The notes: generated by a model not told the origin, from the sequence alone. A stretch of DNA of 39,828 bases from DATGSL01 sp964645585 (GCA_964645585.1 CAZYAN010000039.1:1-39828), one strand, 5' to 3'. Positions 13,826 to 23,014 are shown, counted from the first letter of the stretch. Program-made: numbers and translations.

Positions 13826-15013
13826 TCATGCCTTGCCGACCAGCTCGACGATTTTCTCGGCCGCCTCGGCGAGGCTGCTGGCAGGAACGATGTCGAGCCC
13901 GCTCTCGGCAAGCAGCTTTTTGCCCGCCTCGACGTTGGTGCCCTCCAGCCGGACGACGAGCGGCCGGTCGAGCTTAACCGCTTTGGCCGCTTCGATGATC
14001 CCCGTCGCGATCGTATCACATTTCATGATACCGCCAAAGATATTGACGAGAATGCCCTTCACGTTCGGGTCGCTCAGGATGATGTTGAAAGCCTGGGTAA
14101 CCTGCTCAGCATTCGCTCCACCGCCCACATCGAGGAAATTCGCGGGAGAGCCGCCGAAATGCTTGATAATATCCATCGTCGCCATGGCGAGCCCGGCGCC
14201 GTTGACCATGCAAGCGATGTTTCCGTCGAGGGCGATGTAGTTGAGATTATACTTTGAAGCCTCGACCTCCTTCGGATCCTCTTCGTTCAGGTCGCGGTAG
14301 GCGACGATGTCCGGGTGCCGGAACAGCGCGTTGTCGTCAAAATTTGCCTTGGCGTCAAGTGCCACGAGATCGCCGTCCGGGGTCGTCACGAGCGGATTGA
14401 CTTCGATCAGCGAGGCGTCTTTGTCCCAGAAAAGCCGGTACAGATTGAGCAGGAGTTTCGTCGCCTGCTTAACCTGATCGCCCTTAAAGCCGAGACCGAA
14501 CGCGACCTTGCGCGCCTGGTAGGGCTGAATGCCGATTGTCGGATCGATGGCGACCTTGATAATTTTCTCCGGCGTCTCGGCCGCGACCGTTTCGATATCA
14601 ACGCCGCCTTCCGTCGAAGCAATTACTACCGGGCGCGACGATGCGCGGTCCATCACGATCGCGAGGTAATATTCTTTTTGGATATCGGTCGCCTCGGTAA
14701 AATAAATGGTCTGTACCAAGCGCCCCGCCGGACCGGTTTGATGCGTAACAAGGGTGTTGCCGAGCATCTTTTTGGCGAGATCCAGCGCCTCCTCGCGGCT
14801 GTCGGTCAGCTTGACGCCGCCCTTGAAGCCGTCGGTGAATGTCCCCTTGCCGCGACCGCCGGCGTGAATCTGGGATTTCACCACCGTCGTGCTCGATTTC
14901 AGCTTGCCGAGCGCGTCTGGCAATTCCTCCACCGATTTGGCGGCATAGCCGTCCGGCACGGGAATGCCATAGGATGCAAAAAGTTCTTTGGCCTGATATT
15001 CGTGAATATTCAT
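13826..15013 (-). CDS. sucC: Succinate-CoA ligase (ADP-forming), beta subunit
   Basis: 395 residues, standard size. N-terminal ATP-grasp domain begins MNIHEYQAKELFASYGIPVP; KSQIHAGGRGKG near 46-57 binds nucleotide, and EVNPLV near 204-209 binds magnesium. The C-terminal ligase domain contains GGANAEQV, NIFGGIMKCD and VVRLEGTNVEAGK. It supplies the nucleotide site of the enzyme made with SucD. The upstream 200 bases toward the LacI gene contain a REP-like repeat and a small hairpin CCGCT-AAA-AGCGG at 15030-15042, which lies inside the leader and might affect translation, but this is speculative. Confidence 0.97.
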   Translation of the reverse strand: MNIHEYQAKELFASYGIPVPDGYAAKSVEELPDALGKLKSSTTVVKSQIHAGGRGKGTFTDGFKGGVKLTDSREEALDLAKKMLGNTLVTHQTGPAGRLVQTIYFTEATDIQKEYYLAIVMDRASSRPVVIASTEGGVDIETVAAETPEKIIKVAIDPTIGIQPYQARKVAFGLGFKGDQVKQATKLLLNLYRLFWDKDASLIEVNPLVTTPDGDLVALDAKANFDDNALFRHPDIVAYRDLNEEDPKEVEASKYNLNYIALDGNIACMVNGAGLAMATMDIIKHFGGSPANFLDVGGGANAEQVTQAFNIILSDPNVKGILVNIFGGIMKCDTIATGIIEAAKAVKLDRPLVVRLEGTNVEAGKKLLAESGLDIVPASSLAEAAEKIVELVGKA

Positions 15014-15097
15014 CGGTTTGTGCGTTGCGCCGCTAAAAGCGGATCAGCCAAATCAGAAAGAAAGAGTGACGCAATGAAAAACCTCTTGGCGAGCGAG

Positions 15098-15153
15098 GGG
15101 CAAGCGGTTGACGGGCGTGATCAGCCTCCGAGCTTGCGGGAACCGCTGAGCGG
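15098..15153 (-). repeat. REP-like structured repeat, copy 2 (inverted)
   Basis: Contains AGCCTCCGAGCTTGCGGG at 15123-15140, the reverse complement of the word in copies 1 and 3. Here extra pairings exist: AGCGGTT (about 15103-15109) with AACCGCT (15141-15147), GCAAGC with GCTTGC, and CCGCT-G-AGCGG at 15143-15153. It lies between the LacI-type gene end and sucC. Probably an intergenic repeat able to fold as RNA or single-stranded DNA. Confidence 0.5.
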
Positions 15154-15216
15154 GTGGAAGCGGGAGAGTTGAACAGAAGGAAACGAAGAAAATGAAGGAG
15201 TAACGCAGCGTTCTTA

Positions 15217-16284
15217 TTACCGGCGAAGACTGGGTGATTTAACCCGGGCTGTTGCGGACGACGGCGAACGGACCGTCGGCCCCTCGCGCCACTGCCCCTC
15301 GATCATGACAACCCTCGGAATCGACGGAAGACCGAATTCGTTGTGATAAAGCTGCTGGGTCACGAGGTCCACGGCCGCCCCGCCGACCGCGCGGCTGTTT
15401 TGGTCGACGCCGGCGACGTTCCCTTTCGAAGGATGGTAATCGAGGTGAGCGAATCCCAATTCATCCGGAACCGAAAAACCGCTTTCCAAAACCCATTCCA
15501 GCGGCACACCGCCCACGATTGCATCCGGCCGATAACGGCTGAGCCAGGTGTCCAACCTTTTCCGTCCGAGATCGGGGGAAATCAGCGGCGGCACGCGGTG
15601 CTCTTTTGGGACTTGATTTTGGCACCCGAGAAAGCCGCTCGTCCAACTGTGATCGACCCGCGCGTCAAAATGGGATTCCATAGCAAGGCCGATCCGCTGG
15701 TAGCCGCGTTCCGAGAGTTTCGCGAGAGCCAGCCGCACGGTGCGCAAGTGGTGATTCGTCACTCGATGCAGCTGCGGACGCTGCACCGAATAGCCCAACG
15801 CGATCGCGGCGAGTTCACTCCACCGCAGATCGATCCGCCCGCCCTGCACCGGGTGGGGACAAAGAATCGCTCCGCGGACCCCTCGCGCACGCAAGATGCC
15901 GCTCAGGCGCGGACCCGGCATGTTTTCCGCATGGAACCAGAATTCCTCCAAGCGAAATCCAAGCCGCTCCGCCCGCTCCCGCGCCCCATAGAAATACTCC
16001 TGAAATGTCGGCGACACGCGCCAGCCATCGGCCGTCGGATGCGAGGTGATAAAAGCGATTGTCTCCACCGCTCCCTTCGGCCGCGAACCGCGCAAGTTCG
16101 CCATCAGCGCGCCGACCAACGGATTGGGGCGATAGCCGAGTTCGCTCGCGATCTTCCGAATCCGGGCGCGTGTCTTTTCCGACACCCCGCGTTCATTGCG
16201 CAACGCGCGCGAAACACTCATCAGCGACACGCCGGCTCGTGCGGCAATGTCCTTCATGGCAACGCGGCTCACATCACGCTTCAT
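15217..16284 (-). CDS. LacI-family transcriptional regulator
   Basis: 355 residues from the ATG at 16284. The first 60 residues are a LacI DNA-binding domain: MKDIAARAGVSLMSVSRALRN (helix-turn-helix about 9-30) and IASELGYRPNPLVGALM (hinge). The rest is the periplasmic-binding-protein-like sensor domain (TIAFITSHPTADGW; ERGYQRIGLAME; DAIVGGVPLEWVL). Unlike many LacI proteins the sensor lacks a clear sugar-binding signature, so the effector cannot be named. A TTG eight codons upstream is an alternative start. It diverges from the heparinase-family gene across about 190 bases with a palindromic site, so it probably controls that gene and itself in response to a polysaccharide-derived sugar. Confidence 0.92.
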   Translation of the reverse strand: MKRDVSRVAMKDIAARAGVSLMSVSRALRNERGVSEKTRARIRKIASELGYRPNPLVGALMANLRGSRPKGAVETIAFITSHPTADGWRVSPTFQEYFYGARERAERLGFRLEEFWFHAENMPGPRLSGILRARGVRGAILCPHPVQGGRIDLRWSELAAIALGYSVQRPQLHRVTNHHLRTVRLALAKLSERGYQRIGLAMESHFDARVDHSWTSGFLGCQNQVPKEHRVPPLISPDLGRKRLDTWLSRYRPDAIVGGVPLEWVLESGFSVPDELGFAHLDYHPSKGNVAGVDQNSRAVGGAAVDLVTQQLYHNEFGLPSIPRVVMIEGQWREGPTVRSPSSATARVKSPSLRR

Positions 16285-16379
16285 TTTCAAAGTTTTCACA
16301 CGCGTCAAGTGGAATCAGGAACGGCCCTGCGCAGACGGAGGACACGATCCGGCGCTTGCAGGTCGGGGGTTTTACGCGC

Positions 16380-16392
16380 CGTTACGGTAACG
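16380..16392. promoter_or_regulatory. Candidate LacI-type operator in the divergent spacer
   Basis: CGTTACGGTAACG, a perfect 13-base inverted repeat around a central G. It sits between the divergent LacI-type gene and the heparinase gene, about 87 bases before the latter. LacI-family operators are short palindromes, and the half-site GTTAC also occurs in known GntR-type (LacI family) operators of E. coli, though with CG at the centre. A single copy and no clear promoter make this tentative. Confidence 0.4.
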
Positions 16393-16478
16393 CGAGACGA
16401 AGATTGCCGCCCAGCCGGTCCTCGTAAAGATAGTTCGTCTTCAATCCGACTGGAACTCCCTGCTGATTACCAAAACCC

Positions 16479-18754
16479 GTGCGTTTACCGATTCATAAAA
16501 GTAAATCCAATCGTCGGCAGCCGGCCGTTTTCGCTTCAATTTTGCTTCTTGCCGTGATCGCGCCTGGCACGGTCATGCCCGGGGCGGCGACGAATGCCCC
16601 ATTGGACGACAGGGCTTTTTTCGCGCGACTCAACCTCGATTTCCCCGGTCTCGAGGCGGTGCGAGCCGCTGCAGCCGCCGGCGACTTTCCATCCGCAAAG
16701 GCGGAACTCGCCGCGTATTATCGAAATCGAACCGGGGTTTACCATTATATCGACGGGCGGGATCCGGCGGCAGCGGTCTCCAACCCGGCGCGCTTTCTTC
16801 GCAGTGCTCGCCCCCTCCTAAACCGAACGGGAAGCTTCGACGCGTCCCTCTGGTCAGATGGCGTTTTCGATTGGCGCCGTGCATCGATGCGCCGAAAGGA
16901 ACGCATGTATTTTTTTGAAGCACTGGGCTACGCCGCTGCCGTGGAAGACGGCGACGAAATCGCAACCGGGCTGACCAATCTGATCCGGAGCTTTGCCGTC
17001 CAGTTTCACAGCCCGCCCGCGAAAGAAGGCGGCATGTGGGCGACGATGAACGTCGGCATTCGCCTGCGCACGGGCTGGCCCGCGGCGTTTCTCTGTCTGC
17101 TGCCGTCACCCGCTTTTACCGACGAAGACCTCGTCCTGTTTCTGAAATCGGTTTGGGATCAAACGGACTACCTCAGCCGGAACTTGAGCGACACGTCGAA
17201 CTGGCTGACGTTCGAGCTGGCCGGCCTCTACACTTCGGGTGTTGTGTATCCAGAGTTTAAGGACGCTGAACGATGGCGTCGAATCGCCTGCGAAACCGCC
17301 CTGGACGATGTGGAGCGCGGATGGCTGCCCGATGGGATGTCCATTGAGCTGACGCCCGCCTACGGACGATTTTTCTCCAACTACTTCGTGATCCACGATC
17401 TTGCGAAACACGCCGGACGCCTCGGCGAGTTCGGCTTTGACCGGTTCCCCGCCGCGANNNNNNNNNNNNNNNNNNNNNNNNNNNNNNNNNNNNNNNNNNN
17501 NNNNNNNNNNNNNNNNNNNNNNNNNNNNNNNNNNNNNNNNNNNNNNNNNNNNNNNNNGCGAAACACGCCGGACGCCTCGGCGAGTTCGGCTTTGACCGGT
17601 TCCCCGCCGCGACGGAACCGTTGTACGAAGTGTATCTGAAGATCATGGCGCCCGATCGGCTAACACCCGCGACCAATGATAACGCCCCCGCGAGCGTTCC
17701 CGAAATCCTCAGCGAAGCGCTCCAACATTTTCCGGATCGTGACGATTTTCGATGGGCCGCATCGGGCGGAGCCGAGGGAAACCCGCCATCGTTCCAATCG
17801 GCCATTCTGCCCTATGCCGGTTTTGCAGCCATGCGGAGCGGCTGGAAGCGAGACGCCCACATGCTGTATTTCGATTTTGGCCCCGTCGGCTACCGGCACG
17901 CGCACCAAGACGGTCTGAATCTCATCCTGTGGAGCTATGGCCGGCAGATCCTCTTTGATCCCGGACTCGTCAATTACGACCATGACGACCCGATGGTAAA
18001 TTACGCGATGGATACCTTCTCTCACAACACCGCCTTGGTCGACAACCGCCCGCAACGGCGGAATTGGTACAACAACCCTCACCCGAGGCGGATGCCGTAT
18101 GAGGAGGTTCCTGAGTATCGCTGGGAGACAACGGACCACTACGATTTCGCCGCCGGATCCTATCAAGGCGCCTACGGGCTGCCTGGGTCGAGCGACGCCT
18201 ATCCCTATTCAGACGGAAGCAATTTTCGTCAAGGCTGGGCGCGGCCGGCCGAACACCATCGCCGGGTGCTTTTCTGGAAGCCCGACATTTTCATCGTAGC
18301 GGACACGCTGGTGCCGCTCGACGGCAAAAGTCATCAGTATGAAGTTCGCTGGCATCTCGATTCGACAAACGTCCAAACCGGCGACGCTTTCGCGGTCGCC
18401 ACGCGAGACGCGGATCAGCCGAATCTCGAGATCATTCCGCTCGCCACGGACGGACTGAACCTTCGCCGGACAAGCGCGCAACGGGAGCCGGAAATTCTCG
18501 GCTGGAACGCCGGCAATCCGAAAAGCCCACAACCTGCAACCACCGTCCAGCATCTCAAATCCGGCACAGGCGCCACGTCATTCCTCACGCTCTTGCTTCC
18601 GCTGGACCGCGGTCAGGAGTCTCGCTTAAAAGGCTGGGAACGCGTTGGCGGATCGCGTGTTCGTATCGAGTTCACCGATGGTCGAACACTCGTTCTTTAC
18701 GCACCGCCCGATCCGTCGGAAAGCCTGTCCGTCACCAGCCTCGAAAGCCGCTGA
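16479..18754 (+). CDS. Heparinase II/III family protein, interrupted by a false gap
   Basis: The reading frame starts at GTG 16479 with a signal peptide (about 13-36), runs to the N block at 17458-17557, and resumes at 17558 in another frame. The 55 bases on each side of the N block are identical; removing one copy plus the Ns (155 bases) restores one continuous frame of 706 residues, so no real disruption is likely. Residues about 40-320 match the helical N-terminal domain of heparinase II/III-like lyases (AFFARLNLDFPGLEAV; FPSAKAELAAYYRNR). The C-terminal beta domain has GYRHAHQDGLNL (H422, H424) and TFSHNTALVDN (H464), the usual catalytic or metal-site region. It should cleave an acidic polysaccharide in the periplasm by elimination; the exact substrate is unknown. 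Likely regulated by the divergent LacI protein. Confidence 0.88.
17403..17612. other. Spurious assembly gap with 55-base duplicated flanks
   Basis: 17403-17457 and 17558-17612 are identical 55-base segments around 100 N. Overlapping contig ends that were not merged give exactly this picture. Collapsing them changes the length by 155 bases, which brings the two heparinase gene halves into the same frame. Confidence 0.92.
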
Positions 18755-19065
18755 CTCATGCAGGCTCGCCGCGTGCTGGAGAACGCAAGAGCCGGCCCAA
18801 CCGGATGCACCAGTACAAGTTCCGTTTTTTTCCGCAAACGCTCAGCTCGTTGAGTGTTGGCGGGAATTTCGCGCACCGCGGACCTACCTTTGCCGTTGAC
18901 TTGCAGAGTATCGAATTCGGCCTGGTAGCGCAGACCCATCTGGCAGGGTCACTGCCGCCCGGTGTGAGTCACTTTGAATATTCCGCGCCTCCGGATCCGG
19001 ACTTCCTTGCAGCAAATTCGTGAAGTTACTCCTAATCCAGCGCAGCCACCTTGTTGGGCCCCGTC
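18755..19065. other. Intergenic stretch after the heparinase gene, no supported gene
   Basis: About 310 bases between convergent genes. A plus-strand frame of 72 codons (18805-19023) and a minus-strand frame of 80 codons that overlaps the heparinase end are open, but neither has a recognisable domain, a ribosome-binding site or a convincing start. A T7 run occurs at about 18826. No clear hairpin terminator was found. Confidence 0.45.
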
Positions 19066-20007
19066 TTATTGCGGTTCGCGAAACAGGTCGAGAAAGCGGT
19101 CCTCGTATTCATGAAACAACTTCAGCCGGTCCAGCTCCTGCTTCAATTGGTACGCTTGTGAGCGATCCTTTTCAGCGCGCTGGAAGAGCGCTTCGATCCG
19201 CTGCCGGTCGGAGGGGCTGATGCCCTTTTCGTCGTCCGAATCCGTCTCGGCCGGTTCGGGAAATTCCAACGGCGCGGCCGCCTCCGGCGACTGCACCGAT
19301 TTTTCCACCTTCTTTAACACCTCATCCAGCCGGGCTTCCATGCTCTTCGCCTGCTCCTCGAGTTCGGACAGATCAAGCACGCAGCCGGCCATCGCGCAAA
19401 AGGCGTTTAAGACCGCCAGCGATGCTTTCGGAAACGGAAACTGCGGGAACAGGTGCGGCATTTCGCCCAAAAAACAGCCGCCGCGCATCCCGAATTCCGC
19501 GGCCACCCCGAGAAGAATTCCGTTCATGCCGCTGATCGCCCCTTCTTGAAGGATCTCCAGTTCCAGCCGCTCAAATTCCCCCAGGGTCTCCTCCTCAATC
19601 GCCGCTCCAAACACCCGCGATTCGTCCCGCGGCCGCATCTGAGTTGCCATCGCGGCAAACGTGAAGACCTGCTCGACACCCAGTTTTCGCACGTATTCGA
19701 TCAGCTTCCGGCAAAACGCGTCCCCCTTGGAAGGCGGCTGCGCTTCGCCGATAAAGACGATTAAATCCTGCTCGCCTGCCGGGTCACGCCACAGGAACAG
19801 CCGGCTCCGCGGCAGCCGGCCCAAACGGAGCAAACCGTTCTTCACCTCGACGCTTTCCCTCTCAAAAAACTCCCGCGCGGGAAACTCTGCCATCAGGTGC
19901 ATGCCGAGCTTCGCCATAAGATAATACGTGGCACTGATGCCGACCGCTCCCATGCCCGGCCATGCCGCGACCAAGCAGGGCGATTGCAAGTTTTCTTCCC
20001 TCGCCAT
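19066..20007 (-). CDS. PAC2 family protein with C-terminal coiled coil
   Basis: 313 residues from the ATG at 20007, which has GAAGG eight bases upstream. Residues about 8-215 match the PAC2 (proteasome assembly chaperone 2) family: CLVAAWPGMGAVGISA, LIVFIGEAQPPS, GVEQVFTFAAMATQM, GAISGMNGILLGVAAEFG and PKASLAVLNAFC. The last 100 residues are acidic, then a charged helix (RIEALFQRAEKDRSQAYQLKQ) likely to form a coiled coil. The family occurs in archaea and many bacteria, often where no proteasome is known, and its bacterial role is undefined; ligand binding or chaperone functions are possible. Cytoplasmic. It diverges from the methyltransferase gene over 109 bases. Confidence 0.85.
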   Translation of the reverse strand: MAREENLQSPCLVAAWPGMGAVGISATYYLMAKLGMHLMAEFPAREFFERESVEVKNGLLRLGRLPRSRLFLWRDPAGEQDLIVFIGEAQPPSKGDAFCRKLIEYVRKLGVEQVFTFAAMATQMRPRDESRVFGAAIEEETLGEFERLELEILQEGAISGMNGILLGVAAEFGMRGGCFLGEMPHLFPQFPFPKASLAVLNAFCAMAGCVLDLSELEEQAKSMEARLDEVLKKVEKSVQSPEAAAPLEFPEPAETDSDDEKGISPSDRQRIEALFQRAEKDRSQAYQLKQELDRLKLFHEYEDRFLDLFREPQ

Positions 20008-20060
20008 GATTGAACCTTCGCCCTTTCCCGCGCCCCGGTCAAACTCCCGCCGCGTCCCGA

Positions 20061-20094
20061 ATGACAAATAAGCAATGACAGATGACAAATGACC
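20061..20094. repeat. ATGACAAAT micro-repeat between divergent genes
   Basis: Three imperfect units (ATGACAAATA, GCAATGACAG, ATGACAAATGACC) in the short space between the PAC2 gene and the methyltransferase gene. It is AT-rich against a GC-rich background and may mark the shared promoter region. No -35/-10 pair stands out. Confidence 0.4.
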
Positions 20095-20116
20095 GTTGCT
20101 TTGTCAGACTTTCTTT

Positions 20117-20701
20117 ATGAGCGAGGAACCAATTGCGTGGGACGAGCGCTACCGCTCGGGAGACACACCTTGGGATTTTGGGGGAACGCCATCCGACCTG
20201 CGCGCGTTTCTCAGCGAAAAGGGACCGATCGGCCGTGTGCTGGTCCCCGGATGCGGGTCCGGGCATGATGGGCGGGCTCTCCTGGATGCCGGTAACGATG
20301 TCGTCGCCATCGACCTCAGCGAAACAGCCGTTCAACTGGCCAGGAAACGGATCGGAGACGATCGCGCCCAAGCGATCTTTCAAGCGGATTTCTTCGCGGC
20401 CGACCTCGGCAAAAACGCGTTCGACGCGATCTATGAGCGGACTTTTCTCTGCGCTCTCGATCCAGCCCTGCGAGACCGTTATCTGGAGAGGATACGCGAG
20501 CTGCTGAAGCCGGGCGGATGGCTCTTTGGCTATTTTCTTTACGGGCACGAACCGGATCCGCCGCCCTACCCGATGGATCCGGCGCGGGAAACGACCGCGT
20601 TTTCGGAATATTTTGATCGTAAGACAAGCATTCCGAGCCGCGACCCCCTCCCGATATTCGACGGCATGGAGCGCTGGCAGATTTGGGAAAAGCGGCGCTG
20701 A
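20117..20701 (+). CDS. TPMT-like class I SAM-dependent methyltransferase
   Basis: 194 residues. The N-terminus AWDERYRSGDTPWDFGG (about 7-23) is the thiopurine S-methyltransferase family entry motif; VLVPGCGSGHDG (41-52) is SAM motif I, AIDLSETAV (64-72) is motif II with the acidic residue binding the ribose, and LKPGGWLFGYFLY is the later strand. Bacterial members methylate thiols, halides, selenium or tellurium compounds; the exact acceptor cannot be told. The ATG at 20117 is preferred over an upstream TTG because the conserved WDxRY motif normally begins within 10 residues of the start. Ends 34 bases from the convergent TPR gene. Confidence 0.88.
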   Translation: MSEEPIAWDERYRSGDTPWDFGGTPSDLRAFLSEKGPIGRVLVPGCGSGHDGRALLDAGNDVVAIDLSETAVQLARKRIGDDRAQAIFQADFFAADLGKNAFDAIYERTFLCALDPALRDRYLERIRELLKPGGWLFGYFLYGHEPDPPPYPMDPARETTAFSEYFDRKTSIPSRDPLPIFDGMERWQIWEKRR

Positions 20702-20734
20702 CCCAAACGGTCCGCGCCCGCCGCCGCTCCAGGA

Positions 20735-22411
20735 TCAGTTCCCGCCCGGCTGACAATAGCAGGATGAAGTGGGCCGCACGTCGGCACGGGTCCACACAAC
20801 CTGCAGCTGCCTGTCTGCCTCATCCGCTTCCGCATGACGATGCTGGGCCAGAAGGGATTCCCGCAGGCCGAGCAGAGCCCAGCCATTGTTTGGCTGTCGC
20901 TCGAGGTCCTGACGGTAAACCTCCTCCGCCTCTTCCGCACGCCCGGACGCCATCAGCAACGCGCCGAGAGAATGGCGGACCGGCTGCATCCAAGCCGGCG
21001 GTTCATCATACTGTAAACGCTCTTCCCGGCGAATCGCTTCCCGCAGCGACGCAAAGGCTTTATCGTATTCACCTTCTCGATACAGAATTTCACCGACAAG
21101 CATGTCGCGGGCAATCGGAAGCACATCGAGCGCTTTGTTCTGCATGACCATCCATTCATCCGTGACTTGCGCGACGAGTTCGTCGAATGCCGCAAGTTCC
21201 TGCCGCGCCTCCGCGGGCCGATTCAGTGCCGCCTGAGCAACGCCGCGCGCATACAGGCGAATCGCCCGGCTGAGGAGCCGAAACTCCGGATAGTCGGGCT
21301 CGTTCAGAATGTCTTCCCATTTTCCAAAACGAATCATCACGTGCTGAGTGGTCGGCAGCAGCCCGTCCGCCAGCGTCACGAACTCCCTGACAAATTCATC
21401 GGGCACATCCGACTCCAGCCGCCGGGCGGCTGCGATCGCGGTCTCATACCGCGCGTCCATCATCGCGGCATAGGCGAGGAAGTGGAGATTGTGAACGAAG
21501 TAGAGCGAATAAAAATCCGGTTCCGGCGCGACCGCAAAATAGGCTTCATCCGCCGCGATCGCCCGCTCATTCGCTTCGGCCGCGTCCCCATACCGTCCGG
21601 TGCGGATATAGATATGCGAAGGCATGTGAACCAGGTGGCCCGCTCCCGGCACGAGCCGGCCGAGCCGTTCGGCCGCCTCGAGTGCGCGTTCAGGCCGCGG
21701 CGACGCCTCGACCGCATGAATATAAAAATGGTTGGCGCCGGGATGGTTCGGATCGAGTTCCATCACGCGTTCGAGGGCGGCAACAATATCCTCTGTTCGC
21801 CCTTTCGGCTCGCCTTCATGCGTCCACAAATCCCACGGCTGCAGATTCATCAGCGCTTCGGCGAACAGCGCCCCGATGTCCGTATCACCGGGAAATTCCG
21901 CCCACGCCTGCTCCATTGCCTCCGCATACGCCTCATCGAGCGGCCGCCGATCGTCCGGCGGCGGCCAAGCGTAGCGTTTCCGCACAGCCCGAATGAGCGC
22001 CTGTTCGGGTGGCGAGGCATTGTCGAGTCGCTTTTCCGCTTCGATCGCCGCCAGGTAACCGCCGCGCGACTGCTGTTCGCTCATCCGCGGGTTGTTGATG
22101 TGCAATCCGTGCGCGTACGAAATTCCCCACCAGGCCATCGGGCAATCCGGATCCGCTTCCGCCGCCTGCTGGAACGACCGGATCGCCTCATCATGATTGA
22201 ATCCATAAAGCAACTGGATCCCTTGGTCGAACCACCGCTGCGCCTCCGGAGAATCCGTGCGGACAGGTCGTTGATAATTGCCGAAACCTTCATAAAGCCG
22301 GCCCGAAGGTTCCGACGCCGTCGGCTCGGCAGGCGGCGCGGCTTCGAGCCATAACACAGGCGCCAAGAGCAGTCCGGCACCGGGAAGCAACCAGATAAGA
22401 GGGTATTTCAT
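20735..22411 (-). CDS. Secreted tetratricopeptide repeat protein
   Basis: 558 residues, signal peptide about 1-25. Clear TPR-like helices include the first at about 58-95 (AQRWFDQGIQLLYGFNHDEA) and later ones at about 265-290, 450-480 and 485-525 (EAEEVYRQDLERQPNNGWAL). A conserved middle part (NHFYIHAVEASPRPERAL; HLVHMPSHIYIRTGRYGDA) is typical of a widespread group of secreted TPR proteins of unknown function, where His-rich MPSHIY is constant. No enzyme motif is seen; the end has a Cys-x-Cys (SCYCQPGGN). GGAAG lies six bases before the ATG. Probably a periplasmic scaffold. Confidence 0.85.
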   Translation of the reverse strand: MKYPLIWLLPGAGLLLAPVLWLEAAPPAEPTASEPSGRLYEGFGNYQRPVRTDSPEAQRWFDQGIQLLYGFNHDEAIRSFQQAAEADPDCPMAWWGISYAHGLHINNPRMSEQQSRGGYLAAIEAEKRLDNASPPEQALIRAVRKRYAWPPPDDRRPLDEAYAEAMEQAWAEFPGDTDIGALFAEALMNLQPWDLWTHEGEPKGRTEDIVAALERVMELDPNHPGANHFYIHAVEASPRPERALEAAERLGRLVPGAGHLVHMPSHIYIRTGRYGDAAEANERAIAADEAYFAVAPEPDFYSLYFVHNLHFLAYAAMMDARYETAIAAARRLESDVPDEFVREFVTLADGLLPTTQHVMIRFGKWEDILNEPDYPEFRLLSRAIRLYARGVAQAALNRPAEARQELAAFDELVAQVTDEWMVMQNKALDVLPIARDMLVGEILYREGEYDKAFASLREAIRREERLQYDEPPAWMQPVRHSLGALLMASGRAEEAEEVYRQDLERQPNNGWALLGLRESLLAQHRHAEADEADRQLQVVWTRADVRPTSSCYCQPGGN

Positions 22412-22643
22412 AAGCCATCTTCCGCCTCATTTGGTGTGCTCCCTGCCTCCCCTGCTTGACATGCGAGGAAGTGTGGCGAGCACACTGGTTTAACCGAAAA
22501 GCGTACACTGGCCTGACTCGTGCCGCAAGAGGCCGAGCCGATTTTTGCCGGCCCTTAAATGAAGCACACAAAGCTTGCCGGACGGCTGCCGTCGCGATAA
22601 GCTTTTGGAGTCAAAAGCAGAACCAAACAATCAGGAGACAATC
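22412..22643. other. Divergent intergenic region, no gene
   Basis: About 230 bases between the TPR gene and the small cysteine protein. TTGACA at about 22458 is a good -35-like hexamer on the plus strand, but the -10 region is poor. Nothing else stands out. Confidence 0.4.
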
Positions 22644-22838
22644 ATGATCGGAACATCGACCAAAACAGCCGCGTGCGGGAAATGCGTTTACTGGCACACC
22701 CAAGATTCGACCAAGGGAGAATGCCGGCGCCATGCACCGCAAACCGTCGTTTTCAAAGTCGACGACAAGGTAGAATATGAATCGACCTTTCCCGTTACGA
22801 AAGCCGAAGACTGGTGCGGCGATTTTGAACCGCGCTGA
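22644..22838 (+). CDS. Small four-cysteine protein, unknown function
   Basis: 64 residues, with a good ribosome-binding site (CAGGAGACAATC before ATG). Cysteines C11 and C14 (CGKC), C27 (GECRRHAP) and C58 (DWCGDFEPR) probably bind one zinc or iron. Small proteins with this CxxCxxW...GxCRRxxP...WCGxFEP pattern are widespread in bacteria and phages and remain uncharacterised. Codon use and the conserved pattern argue for a real gene despite its size. It stands alone: the next gene lies 248 bases further on across a sequence gap. Confidence 0.8.
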   Translation: MIGTSTKTAACGKCVYWHTQDSTKGECRRHAPQTVVFKVDDKVEYESTFPVTKAEDWCGDFEPR

Positions 22839-22914
22839 GCGCCGCACCGGCTGACGCCTGGCTCACGCCGGCAGCTAGGATGCGCGTCCGCGGGCAGCAT
22901 GGAAGAGCGTCGTC

Positions 22915-23014
22915 NNNNNNNNNNNNNNNNNNNNNNNNNNNNNNNNNNNNNNNNNNNNNNNNNNNNNNNNNNNNNNNNNNNNNNNNNNNNNNNNNNNNNN
23001 NNNNNNNNNNNNNN
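22915..23014. other. Assembly gap (100 N)
   Basis: Placeholder of unknown real length. Flanks share only TCGTC. A run of eight T follows at 23023-23030, as in a terminator tail, so the assembly may have broken at a hairpin. Sequence upstream of the Fur-box-like site is therefore missing, and another gene could be hidden here. Confidence 0.95.

Noticed and set aside
17401..17621. Heparinase gene as a pseudogene or as two partial genes
   Set aside because: The frame break vanishes when the duplicated 55-base flank is collapsed.
18805..19023. 72-codon plus-strand frame after the heparinase gene
   Set aside because: No domain, no ribosome-binding site and no conserved pattern known to me; left as intergenic.
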